Shown in pieces: positions 25,701 through 32,337 of a stretch of DNA of 32,337 nucleotides. The notes under the pieces are model-generated. The model was not told where the DNA came from and searched no databases. It saw only the letters and a program-made list of their open reading frames with translations. The number at the start of each line of letters is the position of its first letter. Within the stretch, counting starts at the first letter, position 1. The stretch comes from DASYSA01 sp036003885 (lineage in GTDB: Bacteria > Acidobacteriota > Blastocatellia > UBA7656), in assembly GCA_036003885.1 (NCBI GenBank), contig DASYSA010000218.1:1-32337 (forward strand). Direction: 5' to 3'. A program made the translations under genes and the position numbers.

Positions 25701-25769
25701 TCGCCACACGCACTCGCTTGCCAGGTCCAGGCAAAAGGGATCGAAGACTATCCGGTTTTCATGCCCCAT
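22761..25769 (-). CDS. Winged-helix/AAA-ATPase/TPR transcriptional regulator
   Basis: This 1002-residue regulator has an OmpR/PhoB-type winged-helix DNA-binding domain at ~1-105 (KLRPKAFAMLDYLL, VLKVTIRQLRAAL, HRRGYRFIG), then an AAA_16-type ATPase module at ~135-400 and about ten TPR-like helices to the end. Walker A is GEAGIGKT (166-173); Walker B is LVLIFEDLHW (~279-288) with the acidic pair. The family resembles STAND-type signal ATPases (MalT/adenylate-cyclase associated), in which a ligand or partner binds the TPR region and nucleotide binding triggers oligomerisation. No receiver domain is present. The start at 25769 has a weak ribosome binding site. It is divergent from the TonB receptor gene and could regulate neighbours, but no operator is evident. 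Confidence 0.9.
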   Translation of the reverse strand: MGHENRIVFDPFCLDLASECVWRGSQAIKLRPKAFAMLDYLLGRPGQLVTKEELLAAVWPETFVGEAVLKVTIRQLRAALDDDPKSPRFIETAHRRGYRFIGQIAEGGQLLAKSQETGSYKGVLAAPLHAAYSPPGVVGRDEALSLMRSWRDKMLAGERQIVFVTGEAGIGKTALVDTFARSLASDRSIRIGRGQCLEQYGTSEAYLPVLEAIGRLCRQHGRVIDVLRDHAPMWLLQMPSLVSADDRELLSREVFGATRERMLREMSEALEVLTADLPLVLIFEDLHWSDYSTLDLISYLARQRHAARLMLIGTYRTAELIVSGHPLKAVKQELLAKQQCEELPLEYLGEDAVAGYLSVRFPGNRFPAGLAGLVHARTDGNPLFMVNAVDYLLAEGLIVEREGGWELVVGIEKVEVGVPDSIKQMIEKQLDHLDAEQQQTLEAASVAGAEFSTLAVVAGLRENRETIEARCHEMARHHQFIQDCGIQELPNGEAATRYGFIHALYQNVLYERMSASRRVQLHRRIGEQGEDLYGERAREIAAELAMHFERGSKYEQAVQYLQQAAENDIRRFAYQDAVGLARRGLDLLGRLPDTPERARQELRLHLTLGVPLIATEGYAAPDVGSVYTRARELCQQLGETPEISQVLWGLRTFYTVRAELGTAREIAEEFLRLSERLPYPDLAMRGHWAMEITFMHLGDFALAMEHFEKALLLYDPERHRDDAFRYAQNPGVAMRCFAAWALWFLGHPDQALELIQEALTLAHELSEPYGLAHALFFAAILHHLRREERKAQEHAEAALAVSSEHGLVLYQSMATITLGWALLEQGKREEALEQMRQGLAAHQATGTGVVLPHFLGLLAEALGKARQAEEGLRVLEEALEVARHGDRCYLAELYRIKGELILMQASGRGLSRAATVGRAVVQAEPPAAARAEGCFKQSMEIAQQQQAKSWELRAVMSLARLYQNQGKQEEARTLLTQIYLWFTEGFDTKDLREAKALLDELS

Positions 25770-26526
25770 TCAATTTCCAAATGATATCGAAGGTTTGCGG
25801 CTGGTTTATGACTTACAACATTTGCTCGGACTATCTGTCCACTCTGGGTTGAGGGATGGCAATTCGGGGCATCTTTCGTCATTAACTGTTGACTCCAGTA
25901 GTAGTGACAACAATCCGTACAAACAGAACGCAGTATTACATAAACGATTGGCCGAACAATTGGGACTCGATTTGCCACTGGTTCTCCGGCATGGGTCTCG
26001 TCCCGCTGCCGGAGTTGGCGGCAGTGGTCCCGAATGCCGCCGAATGTGAGGTGTTGGAGGTTGGCTCTTCACTCTGTTTATTTATTAAGGCGGTGGCTAG
26101 CGCTGATAAACCGCGATCGCTCATCTTGTTCTTCCCTGCATTACCAAAACATTACCGCACATTTACTACAGTTTTATGACTTCCCGCCATACCAGGACTA
26201 CCCTTGTCCTGCGATTAAAGAATGATCTTGGCATCGTATGTTGCATCATCGAGCCTTTATCCGCAGCTACCTCTGTGAATAAAGACGACAAATTGCTGGT
26301 TCGCAATTCTATTAATGTAAGGCTGCTGCCGGGGGCATTACGATTTCCGCACTCGATACCCTCTTCAAATCATCGGTTACACCAGCCTTCGCCGCGATTG
26401 TAGCTGCGGTGGATCGAAAACAAAAGAAAACCAGGGGAACCTAAGCCCTAAGTTCTGATCCGCCACCAGCAGTTGAATTTTTATCCCACTGTGCCGCCCC
26501 TGGCGGTCTTGCGTGAATTTTACTTT
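25770..26526. other. About 750-bp AT-richer gap with no gene recognised
   Basis: This divergent region separates the TPR regulator (-) from the TonB receptor (+). Both strands were read; the short open frames show no family motif and no ribosome binding site. It is more AT-rich than the genes on either side. It may hold promoters for both genes and possibly decayed DNA, but no convincing -35/-10 pair, tRNA or repeat was found. Confidence 0.5.
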
Positions 26527-26570
26527 GCCTTGCCTCGATGGGGTAAGGCTTCCGAGGAGGAATGATAATG
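26527..26570 (+). promoter_or_regulatory. 5' UTR hairpin and ribosome binding site of the TonB receptor gene
   Basis: GCCTTGCC (26527-26534) pairs with GGTAAGGC (26542-26549), with one G-U pair, around a 7-nt loop. GAGGAGG at 26554-26560 is a strong Shine-Dalgarno sequence. Spacing is seven bases to ATG 26568 but only one base to ATG 26562, so 26568 is the preferred start. The hairpin sits just before the ribosome binding site and could affect translation. Confidence 0.55.
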
Positions 26571-29500
26571 ACAAAAGAAGTTACTTTAATCAATGAGCGA
26601 AGGCGCCGAGTGATTGATGCGTTGAAAAATTGGTGTCTGGCGTTGATTTGTTGCATGTTGACTGTGGCCAACGTGCCGGCTCAATCAATAGGCGGCCGGA
26701 TCGCCGGCACAATCACCGATCAAGCGGGCGCGGTCATCGGGAACGCCGTGGTGACGTTGACCAGTGAAGGTACGGGCGCGCAGCGGCGCGTGACGTCGGA
26801 CGAAAATGGTTTTTACGTAGCGCCCGAATTGCCGATCGGCTTTTACACGCTCAAAGTTGAAGGCGGCGGCTTCGCCCCCGCGACCAGGGCGCGCGTCAAG
26901 GTGGATGTCGGCGCGGAAACGCGCCTGGATGTCACGCTGACGCTGCAGGGCAGGGAGTCGGCAATGGATGTGCGTGCCGAAGCGCCGCTCCTACAGCCGG
27001 GCAGCAGCGCCCTGGCCGAGGTAATCAACAACAAACAGGTGGACGGGCTGCCGATCAACGGTCGCGATTACCGACGCCTGACGACGCTCGTGGGCGGCTC
27101 GGCGCCGCGTTCGCTTCGGGGGTCGCTCGGTTCGTTCACCGTCAACGGCCAGCGCGAAAAAGCGAACATCTTTCTGATTGACGGTGTGGACAACAACGAC
27201 TCGTTCCGCAACCAGCCGTCGTTCAATCAGGGCGGCGTGACCGGCGCGCCGGCAACACTGTTCCCCGTAGATGCGCTGGCCGAGTTCAGTATTCAGACAC
27301 AAGGCGGGGCGGAGTACGGACGCAATTCCGGCGCGATCGTCAACGTCGCCGTCAAATCGGGCACGAACCAATTTCACGGCGCGGCTTACGATTTTTTGCG
27401 GAACGATAATCTTGACGCGCGGAACTTCTTCGAGTCGCGGAAGAATGAATTTCGGAACAATAACTTCGGCGGCGTGCTTGGCGGCCCCATCATCAGGAAC
27501 CGAACGTTCTTCTTCGGCGGCTACGAAGGCCAGCGCGAATTCGTCTTTTCGCCGAGCGTCGTGCGGGTGCCCAGCGCGGCGGACATCGCCGCCGCACGTG
27601 CGCTCAATACGACTGCGGGGTTAACTGAGAACGCGCTCAGCACGAGCATTCTGCAACTCTTTCCGGCAGCGAATCTGAACGTGACCACGGGCAACAATTA
27701 TTCGTTCGCCGCGCCGAACACGAACAACAACGACAACTTTGTGGTCAAGATCGATCACGGGTTCAACGACCGGTTCCATCTGAGCGGACGCTACGTTTTC
27801 GGCGACGGCAGCCAGACGTTTCCGCTCACCAGCGGCAACGGCTCGCCGCTACCTGCTTATCAAACGGTCGTGCCGACGCGCATTCAATTGTTCGGCCTGA
27901 ATCTCTCGCAGGTTCTGAGCGCGAGCCTGATCAACGAGACGCGGGTCGGCTACAATCGCTTCGTTCAGACGTTCACACCGCTCGACGCTGCCTTCGATCC
28001 GGCGAGCATCGGTCTGATCACGGGCGCGAAGTCACTGCCGACGATAACGATCGCCGGCTTCCTCAGTCTGGGCGGGCCTACTAACGTGCCGCGCGGGCGC
28101 GTCAGCAGCGCCTACCAGTTCGTGGACAATCTGACGTGGACGCGAGGGGCGCACACCATCAAGGCGGGCGGCGAATACCGGCGCGCAACAGTCAATTCCT
28201 TCAACGATACGCTGGCGCGCGGATTGTTGAACTTCAACAACCTGGCCGAATTCCTGGCGGGCCGCGTTTCGACTTCCGGCACGGCGATCCTGCGCGGCGC
28301 GACGCGGCGCGACACCTTTACCAACAACTACGGCCTCTTCGCGCAGGACGATTGGAAATTCACGTCCCGACTGACGCTCAATTTTGGACTTCGATACGAA
28401 TACCTCGGCATCTTCAAAGAAGAGGGCAACCGGCTCGCGAATTTCCTTCCCGACACAGGACTTGTGCGGGTGGGCGACGCGGGATTGTCGGATTTGTATC
28501 AGCCGGATCATAACAACCTCGCCCCTCGTGTCGGCTTCGCGTATGACTTGACGGGCCGGGGGAGGACGATTCTGCGCGCAGGTTACGGTTTTTACTACGA
28601 TACTCCATCGCAGGATTTCTTCCTGTTGCAGGGCTTTCAGAACGGCGGGCCGGGCAGCCCGGCGACCAACCCGCTGCCGGGCCTGGGCGTATTCAACGTC
28701 ACCTTCAGCCCAACGGCGACAATTCCGTACGGGCCGAATGTAGCGATCTTTGGCAATGCCACAGGGGCGGCGCCGACCTCGAACATCGCGCTCTTCGCCG
28801 TGGATCTGAAGCTGCGGACGCCTTACATTCACAACTACAATTTGAACCTGCAGCAGGAGCTGCGACCGGGGATGGTTCTGCAAGTCGGCTACGTCGGCTC
28901 GCGCGGAACAAAGCTCTTCCGCGTGCGTGACATCAATCAGGCGACGCCCGGGCCGGCGGCGACACGCCAATCGCGGCGGCCTTTCAATGCGCAGTTCCCT
29001 CAGTATTCGTTTATCGACTATCTGGAGACTTCGGCGAACTCCAATTACAACGCCCTGCAAACGACGCTCAAGCAGCGCCTCACGCGCGGTTTGAATCTCT
29101 ACGTCGCCTACACCTGGTCGAAGTCAATTGACGACGCGTCGAACGGCATCTACGGCGGAACGCGCGGCGTCTCATTCCCGCAGGACAGCAACAACCTGCG
29201 GGCCGAGCGCGCGGTGTCCAGCTTCGACACTCGCCATCGCTTCTCCGCGAATTTCACTTATGATCTGGACTTTCTTGCGCAAGGGCTGGCCAATTGGCCG
29301 AAGCGTCTCACCGAAGGCTGGCAGCTCAGCGGGATTTACACCAGAGCGAGTGGATTGCCGATCACGCCGTTTCTCGGAGTGGACGTGAGCGGGACAGGCG
29401 AACTCAACGACCGGCCAAATCTGGTCGGTAATCCGGACTCAGGCGCGCCGCACGACGCAGCGCAGTGGCTCAACAAAGCTGCTTTCGAGCGCCCAGCGCC

Positions 29501-29786
29501 GGGGTCTTTCGGTTCGTCCGCGCGCAACACGATCATTGGACCAAACCTACAGATCGTAGACCTTTCTGTGAGCAAAACGACGAAGCTCACCGAACGCTTC
29601 GCGCTGCAGTTCCGCGCAGAGTTCTTCAACCTTTTCAACCGCGCCAACTTGAGTCTGCCGAACGTCGATTTCAACAGCGCGGCCTTCGGCTCGATCAGCG
29701 ACACGCCGGACGTAACAGCAGGCAATCCGCGGCTGGGCGAAGGCGGGCCGCGAGCGGGTCAATTCGGGCTGAAGCTGATCTTCTGA
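26568..29786 (+). CDS. TonB-dependent receptor, Oar-like, with carboxypeptidase-regulatory domain
   Basis: This 1072-residue outer-membrane protein would import a large or scarce substrate using TonB energy. It has a signal peptide (hydrophobic core CLALICCMLTVANVPAQ), a carboxypeptidase-regulatory-like (Ig-like) domain at ~42-125 (GTITDQAGAVIGNAVVTL, AELPIGFYTLKVEGGGF-type strands), a plug with LPINGRDYRRLTTL and FLIDGVDNNDSF, and a long beta-barrel with AGGEYRRATVN, NYGLFAQDDWK and LNFGLRYEY strands. It ends in GLKLIF, a typical outer-membrane C-terminal Phe. This design is expanded in Acidobacteriota and includes Myxococcus Oar. Codon use is more gcg/cgc-rich than in neighbours. An amino-acid permease follows after one base. 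The substrate is unknown. Confidence 0.93.
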   Translation: MTKEVTLINERRRRVIDALKNWCLALICCMLTVANVPAQSIGGRIAGTITDQAGAVIGNAVVTLTSEGTGAQRRVTSDENGFYVAPELPIGFYTLKVEGGGFAPATRARVKVDVGAETRLDVTLTLQGRESAMDVRAEAPLLQPGSSALAEVINNKQVDGLPINGRDYRRLTTLVGGSAPRSLRGSLGSFTVNGQREKANIFLIDGVDNNDSFRNQPSFNQGGVTGAPATLFPVDALAEFSIQTQGGAEYGRNSGAIVNVAVKSGTNQFHGAAYDFLRNDNLDARNFFESRKNEFRNNNFGGVLGGPIIRNRTFFFGGYEGQREFVFSPSVVRVPSAADIAAARALNTTAGLTENALSTSILQLFPAANLNVTTGNNYSFAAPNTNNNDNFVVKIDHGFNDRFHLSGRYVFGDGSQTFPLTSGNGSPLPAYQTVVPTRIQLFGLNLSQVLSASLINETRVGYNRFVQTFTPLDAAFDPASIGLITGAKSLPTITIAGFLSLGGPTNVPRGRVSSAYQFVDNLTWTRGAHTIKAGGEYRRATVNSFNDTLARGLLNFNNLAEFLAGRVSTSGTAILRGATRRDTFTNNYGLFAQDDWKFTSRLTLNFGLRYEYLGIFKEEGNRLANFLPDTGLVRVGDAGLSDLYQPDHNNLAPRVGFAYDLTGRGRTILRAGYGFYYDTPSQDFFLLQGFQNGGPGSPATNPLPGLGVFNVTFSPTATIPYGPNVAIFGNATGAAPTSNIALFAVDLKLRTPYIHNYNLNLQQELRPGMVLQVGYVGSRGTKLFRVRDINQATPGPAATRQSRRPFNAQFPQYSFIDYLETSANSNYNALQTTLKQRLTRGLNLYVAYTWSKSIDDASNGIYGGTRGVSFPQDSNNLRAERAVSSFDTRHRFSANFTYDLDFLAQGLANWPKRLTEGWQLSGIYTRASGLPITPFLGVDVSGTGELNDRPNLVGNPDSGAPHDAAQWLNKAAFERPAPGSFGSSARNTIIGPNLQIVDLSVSKTTKLTERFALQFRAEFFNLFNRANLSLPNVDFNSAAFGSISDTPDVTAGNPRLGEGGPRAGQFGLKLIF

Positions 29787-29787
29787 A

Positions 29788-31182
29788 ATGCGTCGTCAAT
29801 GTCATACGTCGGCGCCCGGAAGCGAACCAATCCCTGCGAGTGCCTTTCCAAACCATGGAGCAGACACACAAGAGGGGTTGGTTCGCGGGATCAGGCGATG
29901 GGACTTCGTGGCCCTGACCATCAACGCCGTGGTTGGGGCCGGCATCTTCGGCCTCCCTTCCAGAATCTACGGATTGACGGGAACCTGGAGCGTGCTCGCG
30001 TATCTGGTTTGTGCCGTACTCGCTGCCCTCATCATCCTCTGTTTTGCCGAAGTGGGCAGCCGGTTTGCAGAGACCGGCGGCTCGTACCTGTACACGCGTG
30101 TTGCCCTCGGTTCCTTTATTGGCTTTGAGGTGGGATGGTTGCTCTGGCTGGCGCGGCTGACCGGGTTTGCAGCCCTTTGCAATTTGCTACTCGGCTATCT
30201 CAGTTTTTTCTGGCCGGCTGCCGGGTCCGGCTGGACGCGCGCCTCGGTGATCACCGCAGTCGTCATTGCATTGACGACAGTCAATGTTGTCGGCGTGCGC
30301 GAGGCTGCGCTCGTGAGCAATCTTTTCACCATCAGCAAACTCGCGCCGCTACTGCTCTTCGTCGTAGCCGGATTATTCTTCCTCAGTCCGCAGCCGTTCA
30401 CAGCGCCTGCGGCGCCCACTTTCGGCGATTTCTCCAGGGCCGTACTACTGCTGGTCTTCGCCTTCAGCGGGTTTGAGGCAGCGGTCATCCCAGCAGGCGA
30501 GATCCGGGATCCACAACGTAACATCGCCTTCGGGTTGCTGACGGCAACGGGCATAGTGGCGTTGCTCTATCTCATGATTCAAATCGTCTGCATCGGGACA
30601 TTACCGGGACTGGCCAATTCCGAAAGACCACTGGTGGATGCAAGCAGCAACTTTCTCGGCGCCTCAGGGGCTTCGATCCTTTCGGTCGGCGCGCTGGTTT
30701 CCGTTAGCGGCACTCTCAGCTCGGCTATGCTGGGGGGGCCTCGTATTTTGTTTGCGATGGCGGAACAGGGGCAGCTTCCTCAGATTCTGGCAGCAACCCA
30801 TCGACGCTTCCGCACACCGCACATTGCGATTCTGATCTCAGCTGCCGTCATGCTCGTTGTCACATTGCAGGGCACGTTCATGTCTGCAGTTACGATCAGC
30901 ACGGTGATTCGCCTTCTGGCCTATATCGCAACCTGTATTTCCCTGCCGGTGTTGCGGCTCAGAAACAACGCGCCGTTGCCCCGATTCAGGGCGCCTGCGG
31001 GCGTAGCCGTTGCAGTCGCCGCAACAACGTTGTCCGTGTGGCTGCTTTCAAACAGTCCGTCGAATGACGCGCGTTCAGTAGGTGTGGCAGCGGCACTTGG
31101 ACTGCTGGCCTTCTTATTGTGGGGCAAACCCCGGAAGGCCGATCCCTACCGCGCCCTGTCCCAAGGCAAGAAGGACAAATAG
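29788..31182 (+). CDS. APC-family amino-acid permease
   Basis: This 464-residue inner-membrane transporter has about 12 hydrophobic helices. The first carries VALTINAVVGAGIFGLPSR, the unwound-helix G-A/S-G-I-F motif typical of APC amino-acid/polyamine permeases (TM1). EVGSRFAETGGSYLYT follows in the TM2-3 region, and FAFSGFEAAVIPAGEIRDP is the TM6 signature. The ~35-residue N-terminal extension before GIRRWDF is polar. ATG 29788 starts one base after the TonB receptor stop and lacks a Shine-Dalgarno sequence, consistent with translational coupling, though the true start could be internal. A shared import route for the receptor and permease is plausible but not shown. The substrate is unknown. 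Confidence 0.88.
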   Translation: MRRQCHTSAPGSEPIPASAFPNHGADTQEGLVRGIRRWDFVALTINAVVGAGIFGLPSRIYGLTGTWSVLAYLVCAVLAALIILCFAEVGSRFAETGGSYLYTRVALGSFIGFEVGWLLWLARLTGFAALCNLLLGYLSFFWPAAGSGWTRASVITAVVIALTTVNVVGVREAALVSNLFTISKLAPLLLFVVAGLFFLSPQPFTAPAAPTFGDFSRAVLLLVFAFSGFEAAVIPAGEIRDPQRNIAFGLLTATGIVALLYLMIQIVCIGTLPGLANSERPLVDASSNFLGASGASILSVGALVSVSGTLSSAMLGGPRILFAMAEQGQLPQILAATHRRFRTPHIAILISAAVMLVVTLQGTFMSAVTISTVIRLLAYIATCISLPVLRLRNNAPLPRFRAPAGVAVAVAATTLSVWLLSNSPSNDARSVGVAAALGLLAFLLWGKPRKADPYRALSQGKKDK

Positions 31183-31567
31183 GGCCATGGTTTCTCCCTG
31201 CGTTCCGCGCGGATCTGTCACGGAGATCCCCGTGAGAGTCGGATCAAACTGGATCACAGCTGGAAGCCGCGAAGGCAAAGTTAAAGTAAGGATTAGCAAC
31301 CAGTGACAGGGATGCGCTAGGAGAAATGGCGAAGATCTTAGCGTTGTGAGGCCCTGCCCTACTCGGTATGCTGCAAATAGGAAGTGATTATCCGGGCTCT
31401 GCCGATAATCTGGCCATAACCGCAGTCGATGTCTAGCCGCCCATGACCACTTCTTGACATTCTCGGCGCACAGAGAATACTGTCGATGTTCTTCCTCCGT
31501 GCCGAGGTTAGCTTCGTTATAGTGCTCGGCGAAAGTGGCGCACTTTCCCGGCACACCTTTTCTGTGC
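31183..31567. other. 385-bp gap between permease and AraC regulator
   Basis: A small hairpin (CACGG...CCGTG at about 31219-31234) lies 36 bp after the permease stop, without a U-run. A + strand peptide tail ending VKVRISNQ at about 31305 looks gene-like but has no recognised family. The rest shows no gene, and presumably contains the regulator's promoter. Confidence 0.4.
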
Positions 31568-32337
31568 ATGAAATATCACGAGTACGCTGCCCATTCCATA
31601 CTTCAAGATATCGTCAAGTGCTTTTGGATACTCGAAGTGGATCATGCTTCTGAGAGTATTCAGGAAGTTGTGCCGGATGGTTGCGTGGAATTAATCTTCA
31701 ATTTCGGCAGCCCTTATGAATTATTAACGCCCACAAAGTCTTATACTCTACCAATCGCATCTGTCGTAGGGTTTCAGAACACGACACTACAGTTCCGGGT
31801 GAAGGGCACTGTGAAGGTTGTCGCCGCGCGATTGTTTGCCTGGGGCGCAGTCGCCATACTCGGAGAAGACATTCGGAGGTTCACTCATGAGGTAAGAGCC
31901 GCAGGCGCCGGCTGGGACAAACTCATTCAAAACCTCGAATCGCAAGTCCGACAGGAGCAATACCCCGAAGCCGCAACGACACTTCAAGAGTATTTTATTG
32001 AGAGCGCGCTGTTGCGGACGTATCCCCTGAAACACATTCAGGCCGCGGCCAAACTGTTGCACTACACAAAGGGCCAGCATCGAATAGACGAATTGGCCGA
32101 TTACTGTCACATGTCCGTGAGGCAGCTTGAACGCGGCTTTCAGCAAGTTGTTGGCATCTCGCCAAAGGCGCTCGCTCGAACACTACGATTTGATCGAGCC
32201 AAAACGCGTCTTATGTTTGACCCTGATGCCGACCTTACCCGTCTTGCGCAAGACTGTGGCTACTTTGACCAGGCCCACTTCATCAAGGATTTTCGGTCGT
32301 TTGCCGGCAAGACTCCCACGGAGTTCGTCCAGCAACT
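31568..32337 (+). CDS. AraC-family transcriptional regulator, 3' partial
   Basis: An open frame from ATG 31568 runs to the window end (256 codons). The N-terminal ~110 residues resemble the DUF6597 sensor domain common in AraC regulators (EVVPDGCVELIFNFGSPYEL; VVAARLFAWGA). The C-terminal ~85 residues form the two-helix-turn-helix AraC DNA-binding domain: IDELADYCHMSVRQLERGFQ for the first, then LTRLAQDCGYFDQAHFIKDF, followed by the characteristic FRSFAGKTPTEF. Such proteins activate or repress nearby genes in response to a small ligand. Only a few residues are likely missing at the C-terminus. The start has no obvious ribosome binding site. A target near the permease/receptor is possible. 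Confidence 0.87.
   Translation, partial: MKYHEYAAHSILQDIVKCFWILEVDHASESIQEVVPDGCVELIFNFGSPYELLTPTKSYTLPIASVVGFQNTTLQFRVKGTVKVVAARLFAWGAVAILGEDIRRFTHEVRAAGAGWDKLIQNLESQVRQEQYPEAATTLQEYFIESALLRTYPLKHIQAAAKLLHYTKGQHRIDELADYCHMSVRQLERGFQQVVGISPKALARTLRFDRAKTRLMFDPDADLTRLAQDCGYFDQAHFIKDFRSFAGKTPTEFVQQ

Noticed and set aside
28032..29060. 342-codon - strand open frame inside the TonB receptor
   Set aside because: It is a shadow of the receptor's GC-rich codons; the product is Arg-rich and motif-free, and has no ribosome binding site.
31114..31569. 151-codon - strand open frame overlapping the permease end
   Set aside because: It overlaps the permease 3' end and has mixed composition, with no recognised motif or ribosome binding site.

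Overview
The window looks like chromosomal DNA of an uncultured or soil Acidobacteriota, most likely the Blastocatellia/Pyrinomonadales side. This is inferred from the mix of gene types, not from a marker gene: a Ser/Thr kinase fused to TPRs, a winged-helix/AAA/TPR regulator, an Oar-like TonB-dependent receptor with a carboxypeptidase-regulatory domain, and short palindromic repeats in many gaps. No rRNA, tRNA, CRISPR array, transposase or phage gene was recognised. The base composition is moderately GC-rich in genes, with a more AT-rich gap at about 25.8-26.5 kb.

Layout. 1-2.9 kb: two tandem paralogous polytopic GT-C-type glycosyltransferases on the + strand, the first cut by the window edge. 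2.9-3.4 kb: a repeat-rich gap holding the decayed C-terminal half of a HIT-family protein. 3.4-9.9 kb, all on the - strand: a CreD-family membrane protein, rfbA and rfbB (dTDP-sugar synthesis), and a receptor-like Ser/Thr kinase. 10.1-10.9 kb (+): a lipoprotein whose signal-peptide start is built from a repeat. 11-13.2 kb (-): a PpiD/SurA-like foldase. 13.5-16.5 kb (+): speA (arginine decarboxylase) followed closely by a deoxyhypusine-synthase-like gene, a likely two-gene polyamine operon. 16.6-17.3 kb (+): a secreted SYLF-domain protein.

17.4-25.8 kb, all on the - strand: an O-methyltransferase, a two-domain cupin and a monomeric-sarcosine-oxidase-like flavoenzyme (a possible small-molecule gene set), then an EEP-fold nuclease/phosphatase, a phospholipase D/cardiolipin-synthase-like protein, and a 1002-residue winged-helix/ATPase/TPR regulator. 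26.6-32.3 kb (+): an Oar-like TonB-dependent receptor, an APC amino-acid permease starting one base after it, and an AraC-family regulator running off the window end.

The most notable points are: the DHS-like protein next to speA has arginine where the family's catalytic lysine is expected; at least five distinct palindromic or low-complexity repeat types sit mainly at the 3' ends of genes; one of these supplies codons to a lipoprotein signal peptide; a HIT gene is truncated exactly at such a repeat; and a methyltransferase/bicupin/flavo-oxidase cluster has no obvious known pathway.
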